Positions 33,964 through 43,137 of a stretch of 64,000 bases of DNA are shown piece by piece. The DNA lies in assembly GCA_018268105.1 (NCBI GenBank), contig JAFDXG010000004.1, forward strand, positions 1 through 64,000, given 5' to 3'. Origin of the DNA: Bacteroidota bacterium. Its GTDB lineage: Bacteria > Bacteroidota > Bacteroidia > Chitinophagales > Chitinophagaceae. How positions within the stretch are numbered: position 1 is the stretch's first letter; the number at the start of each line of letters is the position of its first letter. The notes beneath the pieces were generated by a model. That model was not told the origin of the DNA. It searched no databases and saw only the letters and a program-made list of their open reading frames with translations. The translations under genes and the position numbers were made by a program.

Positions 33964-34040
33964 TGGTGGACCCTGCTGGGCTCGAACCAGCGACCCTCTG
34001 ATTATGAGTCAGATGCTCTAACCGGCTGAGCTAAGGGTCC
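33964..34040 (-). tRNA. tRNA with CAU anticodon (Met elongator, or lysidine-modified Ile2)
   Basis: A 77-base cloverleaf on the minus strand including an encoded CCA. Acceptor arms GGACCCT/AGGGTCC, D-loop AGCCGGTTAGA, anticodon stem TCTGA/TCAGA with loop CTCATAA (anticodon CAT), and T-arm GGTTCGAGCC. The acceptor and T-stem sequence (GGTCGCTGGTTC) resemble E. coli tRNA-Ile2 (ileX) at least as much as tRNA-Met, so the amino acid depends on whether TilS modifies C34. Confidence 0.93.
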
Positions 34041-34104
34041 ATGAAAATTAAATCTATACAGAAAATAAAGAGCTAAAAATATCCACTATTATTTTAATGG
34101 AGTG

Positions 34105-34112
34105 CAAAGGTA
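34105..34112 (-). promoter_or_regulatory. -7 box TACCTTTG for the tRNA
   Basis: Exact TAnnTTTG on the minus strand, 64 bases upstream of the mature tRNA 5' end, leaving a short leader. Confidence 0.5.
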
Positions 34113-34243
34113 GAAAAAAAGACGATTAACCATAATTTTTCCAACATATAAAAATGAATTAAGTCGAAAAACTTTGCATTGTGTTCTTCAATCATCATCT
34201 CCTATCAAAAAGTACCTTAATTTTAACATTACAGCATTTTGCA

Positions 34244-34843
34244 ATGAGATTGCACCACATGAACGACGATCATATAATTAAATGGCAACAGCGCATCTCC
34301 TGTTTCAACGACCAACAGGCTTATAGTGATTTGTTTTTACATTTCTACAATTCACTTAACCAATTTGCTTATTCAATACTAAAATCAAGACAACTTGCTG
34401 AAGAAGCTGTATCCGATGTCTTTATTAAAATTTGGGAAAAACGAAGTACAATTAATTATATAACCAACCTCAAGCTTTATCTCTTTACCAGTACACGAAA
34501 TACAGCCCTCAATTATCTTAAAAAACAAAATGTTCAGCATAATATTTCATTCGATGAATATTCAGTGGAATTGAACAGTATAGTTTTTAATCCTGAAGAA
34601 CAATTGATCACTAGTGAGACACTCCACAAAATTCAAAGGGCAATACATAGCCTCCCTCCAAAATGTAAATTGATTTTTAAGCTTACAAAAGAAGAGGGTC
34701 TAAAATATAAAGAAGTTGCAATATTGCTCAATCTTTCTGTAAAAACAATTGAGAATCAAATGGCTATAGCACTAAAACGCATTAGTGCTCAAATAGGAGC
34801 AGATATTTACCATTCTATTTCTTCCACTTCAAAACCTTTTTGA
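34244..34843 (+). CDS. ECF-type sigma factor
   Basis: RNA polymerase sigma-70 factor of the Bacteroidota ECF class. From the ATG at 34244 it has 199 residues; a GTG at 34181 and an ATG at 34259 are alternatives. Region 2 reads FAYSILKSRQLAEEAVSDVFIKIWEKR, and region 4 LPPKCKLIFKLTKEEGLKYKEVAILLNLSVKTIENQM. Such factors are often followed by a FecR anti-sigma and SusC/D genes. Here the next gene is a lytic transglycosylase, so it is an orphan ECF. Targets unknown. Confidence 0.88.
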   Translation: MRLHHMNDDHIIKWQQRISCFNDQQAYSDLFLHFYNSLNQFAYSILKSRQLAEEAVSDVFIKIWEKRSTINYITNLKLYLFTSTRNTALNYLKKQNVQHNISFDEYSVELNSIVFNPEEQLITSETLHKIQRAIHSLPPKCKLIFKLTKEEGLKYKEVAILLNLSVKTIENQMAIALKRISAQIGADIYHSISSTSKPF

Positions 34844-35122
34844 TTGTCTAAAACTCATGTCAATACTTCCGACTTAGCGACACTATGTCTTATTTCTTTG
34901 TGAATAAATAGGTTTTTTATCATTAATCATGGCATAATTTTGGCTAAAAGTTATGGGATTAGATTTATGCAAATTACATTTGCCTTTCCCCAATATTCAT
35001 TGAACAAGACCTTCACAAAGAATTAAGAATTCGGTAATCCCTGTGTATCAACCAATTATTTTGTTCCCTTCTATTTTGGAATCATTATTGTAAATGGAGG
35101 GCAAACCAAAAAATTGAGTTAT

Positions 35123-36307
35123 ATGAATAAGATGATCGCTAATGGCTTTGGTTGTGCGGCATTTGTTTTATTATGTTCTTTTCATTTTCCTGTAACAAAC
35201 GGGTTGGGTAATGAACTTAAACAATTGCAGAAATCAGATACAATTATTGCTTCAACTTCTCCTAATTCAGGTATTATTGTGGCTGATGCCGGTAAAATTC
35301 CCTCTGCAGAAAGTATTGTTATATTGGCAAAGGAAAAAGAAGCGGCTAAGAACATAAATCTCAATAAGACAATTACTCTTCGGGAAAAGATGTTTAAAGA
35401 GTTGCATCCAATGTCAATCGCTTTTGTTCAGTCATACCAACAAAAAAATGAGAAAAAGCTTGATAAGATAAAAATAAAATATGCAACTCAATTTGATTTC
35501 ATTGATAATGTTTTATTAAAATATGAACTCCCTACTAATTTAAAATACCTTGCGGTAATTGAATCAGAATTATCCAATTCAGCAATATCTCATAAAGGAG
35601 CGGTAGGACCCTGGCAGTTTATGGCTTCCACCGGAAGATTGATGGGACTCACCATCAACCACAACAGAGATGACAGGAGGAATCTGGTTAAAAGCACAGA
35701 AGCCGCTGCAAAGTATCTTAAAAGTTTATATGGATATTTTAATGACTGGTTGTTGGTAATTGCAGCCTATAATGGCGGAGCTTCACGGGTAGATTATGCT
35801 ATCAAAAAAAGTCACAGTACCGATTTCTGGAAACTTCAGTATTACCTGCCTGCTGAATCAAGAATGCATGTAAAGAGGTTTATTGCAACACAATATGTGC
35901 TTGAAGCAACAGATGATATAATCCCTCTTTTGAATATTAAAAAACTCAGTGAAGAAGATCTTGCAAACACCACGGTAATTAATATTAATGGTAAATATGT
36001 AGCTGAAGTAATAGCAAAATATCTTGAAATGGATGAGGCAACATTCAATACTTACAACCCATATTTCAATTTAAAGGTTGTTGTGAGTGGATATGATATG
36101 CGTATCCCGAAAGATAAAATAGAATTGTTTAGCAAAAAAAGGAAGGAAATATTAAAAGAATCGGTTCAGGCTATGATTAATGAAAAGAAAGAAATTATTG
36201 CCCCGGAAAGTAGCAGTAACAACTATCCGGATGCTATATCTCTTCCTAAATCAAAAGCCGCCCAGGCCGATGAAGCAGGCAGAAACAGTAAAAAGAAAAT
36301 ATTGTAA
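35123..36307 (+). CDS. Exported lytic transglycosylase (SLT domain)
   Basis: Cleaves peptidoglycan glycan strands. From the ATG at 35123 there are 394 residues; a TTG at 35114 is the alternative. A signal peptide covers 1-~25 (MIANGFGCAAFVLLCSF). The SLT domain (~130-280) has the catalytic Glu in LAVIESELSNSAIS, then KGAVGPWQFMASTGR and VIAAYNGGASRVD. The C-terminal ~110 residues (YLEMDEATFNTYNPYFN, MRIPKDK) resemble a diverged LysM-like binding part of MltD. Its terminator is shared with pabB (36328-36360). Confidence 0.88.
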   Translation: MNKMIANGFGCAAFVLLCSFHFPVTNGLGNELKQLQKSDTIIASTSPNSGIIVADAGKIPSAESIVILAKEKEAAKNINLNKTITLREKMFKELHPMSIAFVQSYQQKNEKKLDKIKIKYATQFDFIDNVLLKYELPTNLKYLAVIESELSNSAISHKGAVGPWQFMASTGRLMGLTINHNRDDRRNLVKSTEAAAKYLKSLYGYFNDWLLVIAAYNGGASRVDYAIKKSHSTDFWKLQYYLPAESRMHVKRFIATQYVLEATDDIIPLLNIKKLSEEDLANTTVININGKYVAEVIAKYLEMDEATFNTYNPYFNLKVVVSGYDMRIPKDKIELFSKKRKEILKESVQAMINEKKEIIAPESSSNNYPDAISLPKSKAAQADEAGRNSKKKIL

Positions 36308-36327
36308 ATAAAATACACTTCTGTCTT

Positions 36328-36360
36328 AAAAAAGTGCTGATCACATATTCAGCACTTTTT
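36328..36360. terminator. Bidirectional terminator overlapping the pabB stop
   Basis: Stem AAAAAAGTGCTGA / TCAGCACTTTTTT with an 8-base loop, flanked by A and T runs on both sides. It serves the transglycosylase on the plus strand. Its right arm encodes the last codons of pabB on the minus strand, so convergent genes share one hairpin. Confidence 0.85.
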
Positions 36361-37630
36361 TTATTGCAGCAGCTTTTAAAAGACATTCTTCGTATTCGCT
36401 AATCGGATCACTTTTATAAGTAATAGCAGAACCCGCCTGGAAAGAAAGATACCTCTTTTGGGCATTGAATAAAATACTTCGGATAACTACATTAAAATCC
36501 ATATCCCCTTCCGGAGAGATATATCCTACACTCCCGGAAAATAACCCCCTTTTTGTACGTTCATATTTATCTATCAGCTCCATCACTCTTTTCTTGGGAG
36601 CACCGGTCATACTGCCCATAGGAAAAATTGCTTTAAAAATTTGAGATGGAGTAACTCCTGTATCTACCCTGCCACTTACCGTAGAGATCATTTGATGTAC
36701 CTGCGGAAATCCATATATACCCATTAATTCATCTACCTGCACCGTTCCTTCCAGGCATATTTTCGATAAATCATTTCGTACAAGGTCAACAATCATAATA
36801 TTCTCTGATCTTTCCTTTGGATCGTTTGACAACAATTGCCGATTTAGAATATCAGCCTCTTCGTTTTGCAAATACCTTTTTATAGTACCTTTTATTGGCT
36901 GGGAAATCAATTTTTTATCTGACTTTTTAACAAATCTTTCGGGGCTGGCACAAAGCAGGTATTTATCATCCAGCTTGTAGAAACATGCAAAGGGGTTGGG
37001 TGACACTTTGTTAAGTAACGTATAGATTTGATATGGGTCTATAGCTGTGTTTAATGCAAAAAACTCCTGGCAGAAATTAATTTCATAACAATCACCACGG
37101 GAAATATGATTTTTAAGAGAATTTACGGTTTGCAGATAATCTTCACGTGAAAAACGACTTTGTATAACTGGTACATTTCCTTCAACAGCGGGTGGTACCG
37201 GCCATTCAAGAACCGATTTTGCGATTTTTTCCACATCCTCTGCAATTACGCCAATCAGCATTGAATTCCGGCTTAGCAATATTAAAATACGGGGGACAAA
37301 AAAAAAGAGATCGGGAAATTCAATATAATCGGAATTAGTGGATTGCAGTGATTCAATCTCGTTTTTCAGGTCATATGAAAGATGTCCAAAACACCAGTCA
37401 TTATTTGTTTTTACAAAATCATCTAATGCATTAAATGCATTACCGCCATCATTTGAAGACACAAGACATTCGGCATCCACAGCGAGCATGCATTCAAAAA
37501 AGTGCCCGGGCAGATGATATTCATTATTATCCAAAAAGCAACAGATGTTGTATTGGTTTGCCCAACTCAACATCTGCAATTTGGTTTGAATAAAGTCATT
37601 AACAGGAAAGGAACGAAAAGTTCTTTTCAC
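36341..37630 (-). CDS. pabB: Aminodeoxychorismate synthase component I
   Basis: Chorismate-binding enzyme of 429 residues that makes 4-amino-4-deoxychorismate for folate synthesis. Motifs: CYEINFCQEFFA, CASPERFVKK, QPIKGTIKR, NIMIVDLVRNDLSK, and the C-terminal PMGSMTGAPKKRVMELIDKYE with GLFSGSVGYISPEGDMDFNV. KGTIKR has the lysine (PIKGT) that marks the PabB mechanism rather than anthranilate synthase. It starts 9 bp after the Asp-rich gene and is probably co-transcribed with it. The partner lyase is at 9148; the glutaminase subunit is outside the window. Confidence 0.9.
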   Translation of the reverse strand: MKRTFRSFPVNDFIQTKLQMLSWANQYNICCFLDNNEYHLPGHFFECMLAVDAECLVSSNDGGNAFNALDDFVKTNNDWCFGHLSYDLKNEIESLQSTNSDYIEFPDLFFFVPRILILLSRNSMLIGVIAEDVEKIAKSVLEWPVPPAVEGNVPVIQSRFSREDYLQTVNSLKNHISRGDCYEINFCQEFFALNTAIDPYQIYTLLNKVSPNPFACFYKLDDKYLLCASPERFVKKSDKKLISQPIKGTIKRYLQNEEADILNRQLLSNDPKERSENIMIVDLVRNDLSKICLEGTVQVDELMGIYGFPQVHQMISTVSGRVDTGVTPSQIFKAIFPMGSMTGAPKKRVMELIDKYERTKRGLFSGSVGYISPEGDMDFNVVIRSILFNAQKRYLSFQAGSAITYKSDPISEYEECLLKAAAIKKVLNM

Positions 37631-37639
37631 AACATGAAA

Positions 37640-38098
37640 TTAGTAATCATCATCGTCATCATCATAACGACCGCCATCATCAAACAATCCCATGTCCTTA
37701 AATTCATCATCAATACCGAGGTCATCATCGTCATCTCCTTTTCTTCCCTTTTTCGAGGAAGATCCGCCGGTTGATTTCTTGGATTTCGATTTGGGAATAT
37801 CAAACTCATCAAAGTCTGGATCCCAATTGTCATCTTCATCCACCTTCTCCCAGTCATCTTCTACCTCCTCTGCATCTTCATCGTCATCGTCATCCTCTTT
37901 TTTAGATGATTTGGAAACAGTTGATTTACCCCCTTTCTTAGCAGGCTTTTCATCTAACTCAAGTTCATCAAAGTCGTCATCATCTTCATCCACATCTTCT
38001 GATTTTTTAGCCTTAGGTGAAGGTTTCTCGGGTTTAGATTTGTTTGCACCCGTAGTTCCTTTTACAGAACTCTTTTTTGGTTTTTCAGATTTCGCCAT
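37640..38098 (-). CDS. Asp-rich, low-complexity protein of unknown function
   Basis: A 152-residue protein, mostly disordered by appearance. Lys/Pro/Ser-rich first third (KPKKSSVKG, KPEKPSPKAKK), then several runs of four to six aspartates (DEDDDDFDELELDE, EDDDDDEDAEEVEDDW, GDDDDD) and a C-terminal YDDDDDDY. No signal peptide or membrane helix. It is expressed between purA and pabB on the same strand. Polyanionic tails like this occur in chaperone-like, nucleic-acid-mimic or metal-binding proteins; I cannot decide. The opposite-strand frame over it (37692-38105) is a Ser-rich shadow. Confidence 0.8.
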   Translation of the reverse strand: MAKSEKPKKSSVKGTTGANKSKPEKPSPKAKKSEDVDEDDDDFDELELDEKPAKKGGKSTVSKSSKKEDDDDDEDAEEVEDDWEKVDEDDNWDPDFDEFDIPKSKSKKSTGGSSSKKGRKGDDDDDLGIDDEFKDMGLFDDGGRYDDDDDDY

Positions 38099-38191
38099 AG
38101 TCTGAATGTATTAACAACGTAAAATTTCTTCTTGTTTTTTAAAACACCAAATTATTTCAAAAATAAATTTTATTGTATAAAAATACAACAA

Positions 38192-39457
38192 TTATAAAAC
38201 CGGAATTATCTGGTCTCGGCCAGGACCATTGGATATATATTTAATATCTACACCCAGGTAACTGTTAATATTTGATACATAATTTTTCATTGTAACGGGC
38301 AGAGATATATAATTTGTCAGTTTAGTTGTATCAGTATTCCAGCCCTCAGCGGATTTATATACTGGGTCAATAGCCACTTTTGACATCTGATATGGAACTT
38401 CCTGTTGTTCTACTCCGTCAATTTTATAGGCATTGCAGACTTTAAGCTCATCAAAGGCATCAAGTACATCGGCTTTTGTCATCACCAATTGTGTTACACC
38501 GTTAATAATGCATGCAAATTTCAGTGCAACGAGATCAATCCACCCACAACGGCGGGGTCTTCCGGTAGTTGCACCAAATTCGTTACCAACTTTTCTGAGT
38601 TTTTCACCCGTTTCATCGTTCAATTCGGTAGGGAAAGGCCCTCCGCCTACTCTCGTACAATATGCTTTGGTAACACCTATAACTTCTTTAATTTTCTGAG
38701 GAGCCACGCCCAATCCCGTACAAACTCCGGCTGAAATGGTATTGGATGAAGTTACAAAAGGGAAGGTGCCAAAGTCAACATCAAGCATACTTCCCTGGGC
38801 TCCCTCAGCCAGCACTTTTTTGCCCTGTGAGATTTTATCGTTAATAAAATATTCTCCGTTTACAATCTTAAACTTCCTCATAAACTCAATACCCTCAAAA
38901 AACTCGTCCTCCCAGGCAGATATATCTTCATCGAAATGCATACTATCCAGTAGTTTCTGGTGCTTCAAACGAAGTTTTATATATTGAGAGGTAAAATTTT
39001 TATCGAGCAAATCCCCTACACGTAATGCATTGCGCCCGGTTTTATCCATGTATGCCGGACCAATTCCTTTGAGAGTAGAACCAATTTTATCATTTCCTTT
39101 TAAACTTTCTGAAGCTTTATCCAATGCTCTATGAGTGGGGAGAATAAGATTAGTTCGTTTGGAGATATAAAGATTTTTGGTATAGTCAACTCCAAATGAG
39201 GCTACCGTTTCGCATTCTTTTTTTAATGTAACCACATCAAGTACTACTCCATTGCCTATCAGATTAATAGCTTTGTCATGAAAAATGCCCGAAGGGATCT
39301 GGTGCAGCACAATTTTTTTATCCCTCACATACAGTGTATGTCCGGCATTTGGACCTCCCTGAAAACGGGCAATGATATCATAAGAGGGAGCAAAAAAATC
39401 AACAATTTTACCTTTTCCTTCGTCGCCCCATTGGAGGCCTAAAATTACATCAACCAT
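38192..39457 (-). CDS. purA: Adenylosuccinate synthetase
   Basis: Joins IMP and aspartate using GTP, the first step from IMP to AMP. The protein has 421 residues. N-terminal P-loop GLQWGDEGKGKIVD, then FQGGPNAGHTLY with the catalytic His, KGIGPAYMDKTGRNALRVGD, EGAQGSMLDVDFGTFPFVTSS, RVGGGPFPTEL and TTGRPRRCGWID are all intact. It is one of three purine genes in the window (with guaA and purQ), not in one operon. The Asp-rich gene follows after 93 bp. Confidence 0.97.
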   Translation of the reverse strand: MVDVILGLQWGDEGKGKIVDFFAPSYDIIARFQGGPNAGHTLYVRDKKIVLHQIPSGIFHDKAINLIGNGVVLDVVTLKKECETVASFGVDYTKNLYISKRTNLILPTHRALDKASESLKGNDKIGSTLKGIGPAYMDKTGRNALRVGDLLDKNFTSQYIKLRLKHQKLLDSMHFDEDISAWEDEFFEGIEFMRKFKIVNGEYFINDKISQGKKVLAEGAQGSMLDVDFGTFPFVTSSNTISAGVCTGLGVAPQKIKEVIGVTKAYCTRVGGGPFPTELNDETGEKLRKVGNEFGATTGRPRRCGWIDLVALKFACIINGVTQLVMTKADVLDAFDELKVCNAYKIDGVEQQEVPYQMSKVAIDPVYKSAEGWNTDTTKLTNYISLPVTMKNYVSNINSYLGVDIKYISNGPGRDQIIPVL

Positions 39458-39589
39458 TTAACTACAATTTAGCAGTGCCGCAAAAATATATGAATGCAGC
39501 CAATAAGGAAAATATATTATACTGCATTGATAATAGGTTTTGAAATACGTCCCATCAATAATTTTTAAGGGGCTCATACCCTCAGCCCT

Positions 39590-39597
39590 TATCTTTG
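39590..39597 (+). promoter_or_regulatory. -7 box TATCTTTG for terC
   Basis: Exact TAnnTTTG, 23 bases upstream of the terC ATG. A T-run near 39562 may act as a weak -33 element. Confidence 0.5.
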
Positions 39598-39620
39598 AAT
39601 AATTAATTTCAAGCATTTAG

Positions 39621-40598
39621 ATGACCCCAACACAAATCTCTTATTTCACATTTGGAATCGTACTTTTAATAGCTCTTATCTTTGATTTTGGACTATTCAG
39701 CAAAAAAAATACGGTTGTTACGATTAAGAGTGCTTTTTATCAAAGCATTTTCTGGGTAGCAATTTCACTTGCCTTTTGCATATTTCTTTTTTTCGAAGAT
39801 GGTTCAAAAATTGCCACCAAGTTTTTAACCGCCTACCTGATGGAGAAGTCCCTCAGTATTGATAACATTTTTGTGTTTATCCTTATATTCACTTCTTTCA
39901 AAATTAAGGAATCTGATACAGGCAGAGTTTTGCTTATCGGTATCCTCCTTGCCATCATTTTCAGAATTATTTTTATTGCTATTGGCATTGAACTCATTGA
40001 ACGATTTCACTGGATTCTTTATATATTCGGAGTATTTCTTATTTATACTGGTTATAAACTTTTCTTTAAAAAGGATGAGGATGAATTCAATCCCAGGGAA
40101 TCTAAGCTTTACAGATTTATCCGAAAATACCTTCGGCTCACTACAGTTGAGCCAAACGGGAAATATTTTATTACACGTAGCGGAAAAGTATATTTTACTA
40201 CCCTTTCTATTGTAGTGTTTATGCTTGCCGCCATTGATATAGTATTTGCACTTGACTCTATCCCCACGGTAGTTTCCATTGTGCGCGAAAATGCTCATAT
40301 TCCTTTTTCGCCTGATGATGTATTGGTTATATATTCCTCAAATATTTTTGCAATTTTAGGACTGCGGGCACTATTCTTTCTGTTGAAAGGCGCTGTCAGC
40401 AAATTCGACTTCCTGCAGCAGGGGATTGCAGTGGTGCTTGGATTTATTGGTATTAAAATGCTGATTGAATATTTTGATATTCACATATCAATATATATAT
40501 CATTAGTAGTTATTGTAGTCTGTTTGGTAATATCAATCATTTATTCAATATATCACGACCGCAAATCATCAGATACAAAACCCAATCAGATAGATTAG
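39621..40598 (+). CDS. TerC/Alx family integral membrane protein
   Basis: A 325-residue inner-membrane protein with about nine helices. The TerC signature is clear: ATKFLTAYLMEKSLSIDNIFVFILIF, and later AAIDIVFALDSIPTVVSIV and SSNIFAILGLRALFFLL, with the conserved Asp/Glu residues that would bind metal. Such proteins have been linked to manganese export and to tellurite resistance; the present role is not known. It is followed by murF-alr after only 9 bp. Confidence 0.9.
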   Translation: MTPTQISYFTFGIVLLIALIFDFGLFSKKNTVVTIKSAFYQSIFWVAISLAFCIFLFFEDGSKIATKFLTAYLMEKSLSIDNIFVFILIFTSFKIKESDTGRVLLIGILLAIIFRIIFIAIGIELIERFHWILYIFGVFLIYTGYKLFFKKDEDEFNPRESKLYRFIRKYLRLTTVEPNGKYFITRSGKVYFTTLSIVVFMLAAIDIVFALDSIPTVVSIVRENAHIPFSPDDVLVIYSSNIFAILGLRALFFLLKGAVSKFDFLQQGIAVVLGFIGIKMLIEYFDIHISIYISLVVIVVCLVISIIYSIYHDRKSSDTKPNQID

Positions 40599-40607
40599 CC
40601 TCATTTT

Positions 40608-43109
40608 ATGATACCCGCCTATACCATCAGCCAAATAGCACAAATTATTCAAGGAAAGCTGAAGGAAAATGTAGTGGGCTGTCATATTGAATATCTGCTA
40701 ACAGACAGCAGAAAGCTTGTAGAATCCAGTACATCACTTTTTTTTGCATTGGATGGACTGCGCAGAAGCGGGAATAAATATATAGAAGAATTATATCACA
40801 GAGGGGTACGTAATTTTGTTGTAAGTATTTCCTTTAACCCCAGTCTTTTTGCAGACGCTAATTTTATACAGGTAAGTGATGTATTAATTGCACTTCAAAA
40901 ACTTACTGCTTATCATCGTGCCAGGTTTAATATCCCCCTAATTGGAATTACCGGGAGCAATGGCAAAACAATTGTAAAAGAATGGCTGAATACACTTCTT
41001 GAAAAAGAATATACTATAGTCAGAAGCCCCAAAAGTTATAATTCGCAAATAGGGGTTCCATTAAGTGTCTGGCAAATAAATGATACCCACACTCTCGGTA
41101 TTTTTGAGGCAGGCATATCCCAACCTGGGGAGATGAAGTTTCTTGCGGACATTATTCAACCCACCATTGGTATATTAACTCATATTGGTGATGCACATAG
41201 CGAGAATTTTATAAGTATTGAGCAAAAGATTGCAGAGAAAATAAAACTGTTTGCAAAAGTACAATGGGTTGTTGCTAACGGAGATGATGAACGGGTAAGA
41301 TCAGCAATATTAAACGCCGGTTTACCTTATGTATTTTTTGGAACTGCTGCGGATAACGATATCAGAGTGCTGAGTATCGAAAAGAAAAAAAATAGTACAG
41401 TTATTATATTGAAGAAAAAAGTGGAAGAAGGTAAGGAGGGGACTAATAATCTTCAATTGAATATTGAATTGCCATTTACAGATGATGCTTCAATTGAAAA
41501 TGCCATTTCATGTTGTTGTGTTTTAATAAAGCTAAATTACAAAAATACTATTATAGCTGATAGAATTTTGTTGCTCAAACCGGTTGGCATGCGTCTTGAA
41601 ATGAGGAATGGTATAAACAACTGTTCTATTATCAACGATAGTTATATCAATGACCTCAGCTCTTTGAGAATTGCGCTGGATTTTCTTGATCAGCAAAAAC
41701 AGCACAACAAAAAAACTGTTATTCTTTCTGAATTAGTTGATACCGGAATAGTACCCGAGAAATTATATATTGAAATTGCAAGTTCTCTCGGGAAAAGGGA
41801 GATAACAAAATTTATAGGAATTGGCGAAAAAATAAACGTACACAAACGGATTTTTGAAGCTGTTTGCAAAGAATCTGTCTTCTATAAATCCACTGACGAT
41901 TATGTTGCACAATTTCATAGCAATTCATACCGAGATGAAACTATTTTGGTAAAAGGTGCGAGATCTTTTGCTTTTGAACGTGTAATCAATTTACTTGAGC
42001 AGAAAGCTCATCAAACCGTGCTTGAGATAAACCTGAATACAATATCACAAAACTTAAAAAAATTCCAGGAATTGCTGGCACCAACTGTTAAAATAATGGT
42101 GATGGTAAAAGCATTTTCGTACGGAAACGGAAGTTTTGAAGTAGCAAATATTCTTCAGTTCCACAAAGTAGACTACCTGGCAGTAGCATATACAGATGAG
42201 GGTATTGAATTGCGTAAAGCTGGTATTACTTTACCAATTATGGTGATGAATCCCGAACTGGATAGTTTTGGAGCAATAACAGAACATTATCTGGAACCTG
42301 AAATATTTTCATTTTATATTCTCAGAAAATTCAAAGATCACTTAGCTGAACAAGGACTAAGTCATTACCCGGTCCATATAAAAATTGATACCGGTATGCA
42401 CCGGCTCGGATTTGATCCCGACAACAGAAAAGAATTGGCTACTTTATTGTCAGAAAATATGCTGCTAAGGGTACAATCTGTTTTCAGTCATCTTTCAGGA
42501 AGTGAGGATCCTTCACTGGATGAATTTACAGAATACCAGGCAAATCAGTTTTTAATTGTTTGCAGGGAGTTGGAGCATTCTCTCTCATATCCGTTCTTGA
42601 AACATTTAGCCAACACAGCAGGCATTATCCGTCATAAAAATTTGCACCTGGATATGGTACGTCTTGGAATAGGACTTTATGGTGTAGATAGCAGCGGGGA
42701 AAATATTCAGGGACTAACAGAAGCTGCTACCCTGAAAACTACCATCGCCCAAATTAAACAGGTAAAAGCCGGTGACACCGTTGGATATGGACGAAAAGGC
42801 AAAATCACAAGAGACAGCCGTATTGCAACAATTCGAATAGGCTATGCTGATGGTTATCGCCGTTGTCTTAGTAATGGAAATGGTTATGTACTTATACATG
42901 GAAAAACAGCCCCGGTTATAGGTAATATAGCCATGGACATGACAATGGTAGACATTACTGACATACCAGGTGTGACTGAAGATGATGAAGTTGTAATTTT
43001 TGGTAAAGATCTTCCAGTAACAAAACTGGCGCAATGGGCTAACACCATACCCTATGAGATTATGACGGGGATTTCACAGCGGGTATTACGGCTATATTAT
43101 GAGGAATAA
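40608..43109 (+). CDS. Fused MurF / alanine racemase
   Basis: An 833-residue bifunctional cell-wall enzyme. The N-terminal half is MurF, UDP-MurNAc-tripeptide:D-Ala-D-Ala ligase, with the P-loop GITGSNGKTIVKEWL (~112) and GIFEAGISQPGEM. From ~465 it is a PLP alanine racemase: the PLP Lys501 lies in MVKAFSYGNG, then HIKIDTGMHRLGF and the catalytic Tyr region TVGYGRKGK, followed by IGYADGYRR. One polypeptide makes D-Ala and loads D-Ala-D-Ala. This fusion is known in Bacteroidota. It overlaps or nearly abuts the M28 peptidase gene. Confidence 0.95.
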   Translation: MIPAYTISQIAQIIQGKLKENVVGCHIEYLLTDSRKLVESSTSLFFALDGLRRSGNKYIEELYHRGVRNFVVSISFNPSLFADANFIQVSDVLIALQKLTAYHRARFNIPLIGITGSNGKTIVKEWLNTLLEKEYTIVRSPKSYNSQIGVPLSVWQINDTHTLGIFEAGISQPGEMKFLADIIQPTIGILTHIGDAHSENFISIEQKIAEKIKLFAKVQWVVANGDDERVRSAILNAGLPYVFFGTAADNDIRVLSIEKKKNSTVIILKKKVEEGKEGTNNLQLNIELPFTDDASIENAISCCCVLIKLNYKNTIIADRILLLKPVGMRLEMRNGINNCSIINDSYINDLSSLRIALDFLDQQKQHNKKTVILSELVDTGIVPEKLYIEIASSLGKREITKFIGIGEKINVHKRIFEAVCKESVFYKSTDDYVAQFHSNSYRDETILVKGARSFAFERVINLLEQKAHQTVLEINLNTISQNLKKFQELLAPTVKIMVMVKAFSYGNGSFEVANILQFHKVDYLAVAYTDEGIELRKAGITLPIMVMNPELDSFGAITEHYLEPEIFSFYILRKFKDHLAEQGLSHYPVHIKIDTGMHRLGFDPDNRKELATLLSENMLLRVQSVFSHLSGSEDPSLDEFTEYQANQFLIVCRELEHSLSYPFLKHLANTAGIIRHKNLHLDMVRLGIGLYGVDSSGENIQGLTEAATLKTTIAQIKQVKAGDTVGYGRKGKITRDSRIATIRIGYADGYRRCLSNGNGYVLIHGKTAPVIGNIAMDMTMVDITDIPGVTEDDEVVIFGKDLPVTKLAQWANTIPYEIMTGISQRVLRLYYEE

Positions 43110-43137
43110 AAGGATTTTCACTTTAATTGATTCATAT

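Noticed and set aside
37692..38105. Ser-rich plus-strand frame
   Set aside because: It is the reverse of the Asp codon runs in the minus-strand gene; serine runs come from the complement of GAT/GAC repeats.
39569..39580. 12-mer GGGGCTCATACC also at 54891-54902
   Set aside because: Identical 12-mers are expected by chance many times between all pairs of positions in 64 kb, and the contexts differ.
43099..43137. Earlier ATG for the M28 peptidase
   Set aside because: Possible, but the ATG at 43138 gives a standard signal peptide; the earlier one adds a 13-residue basic extension.
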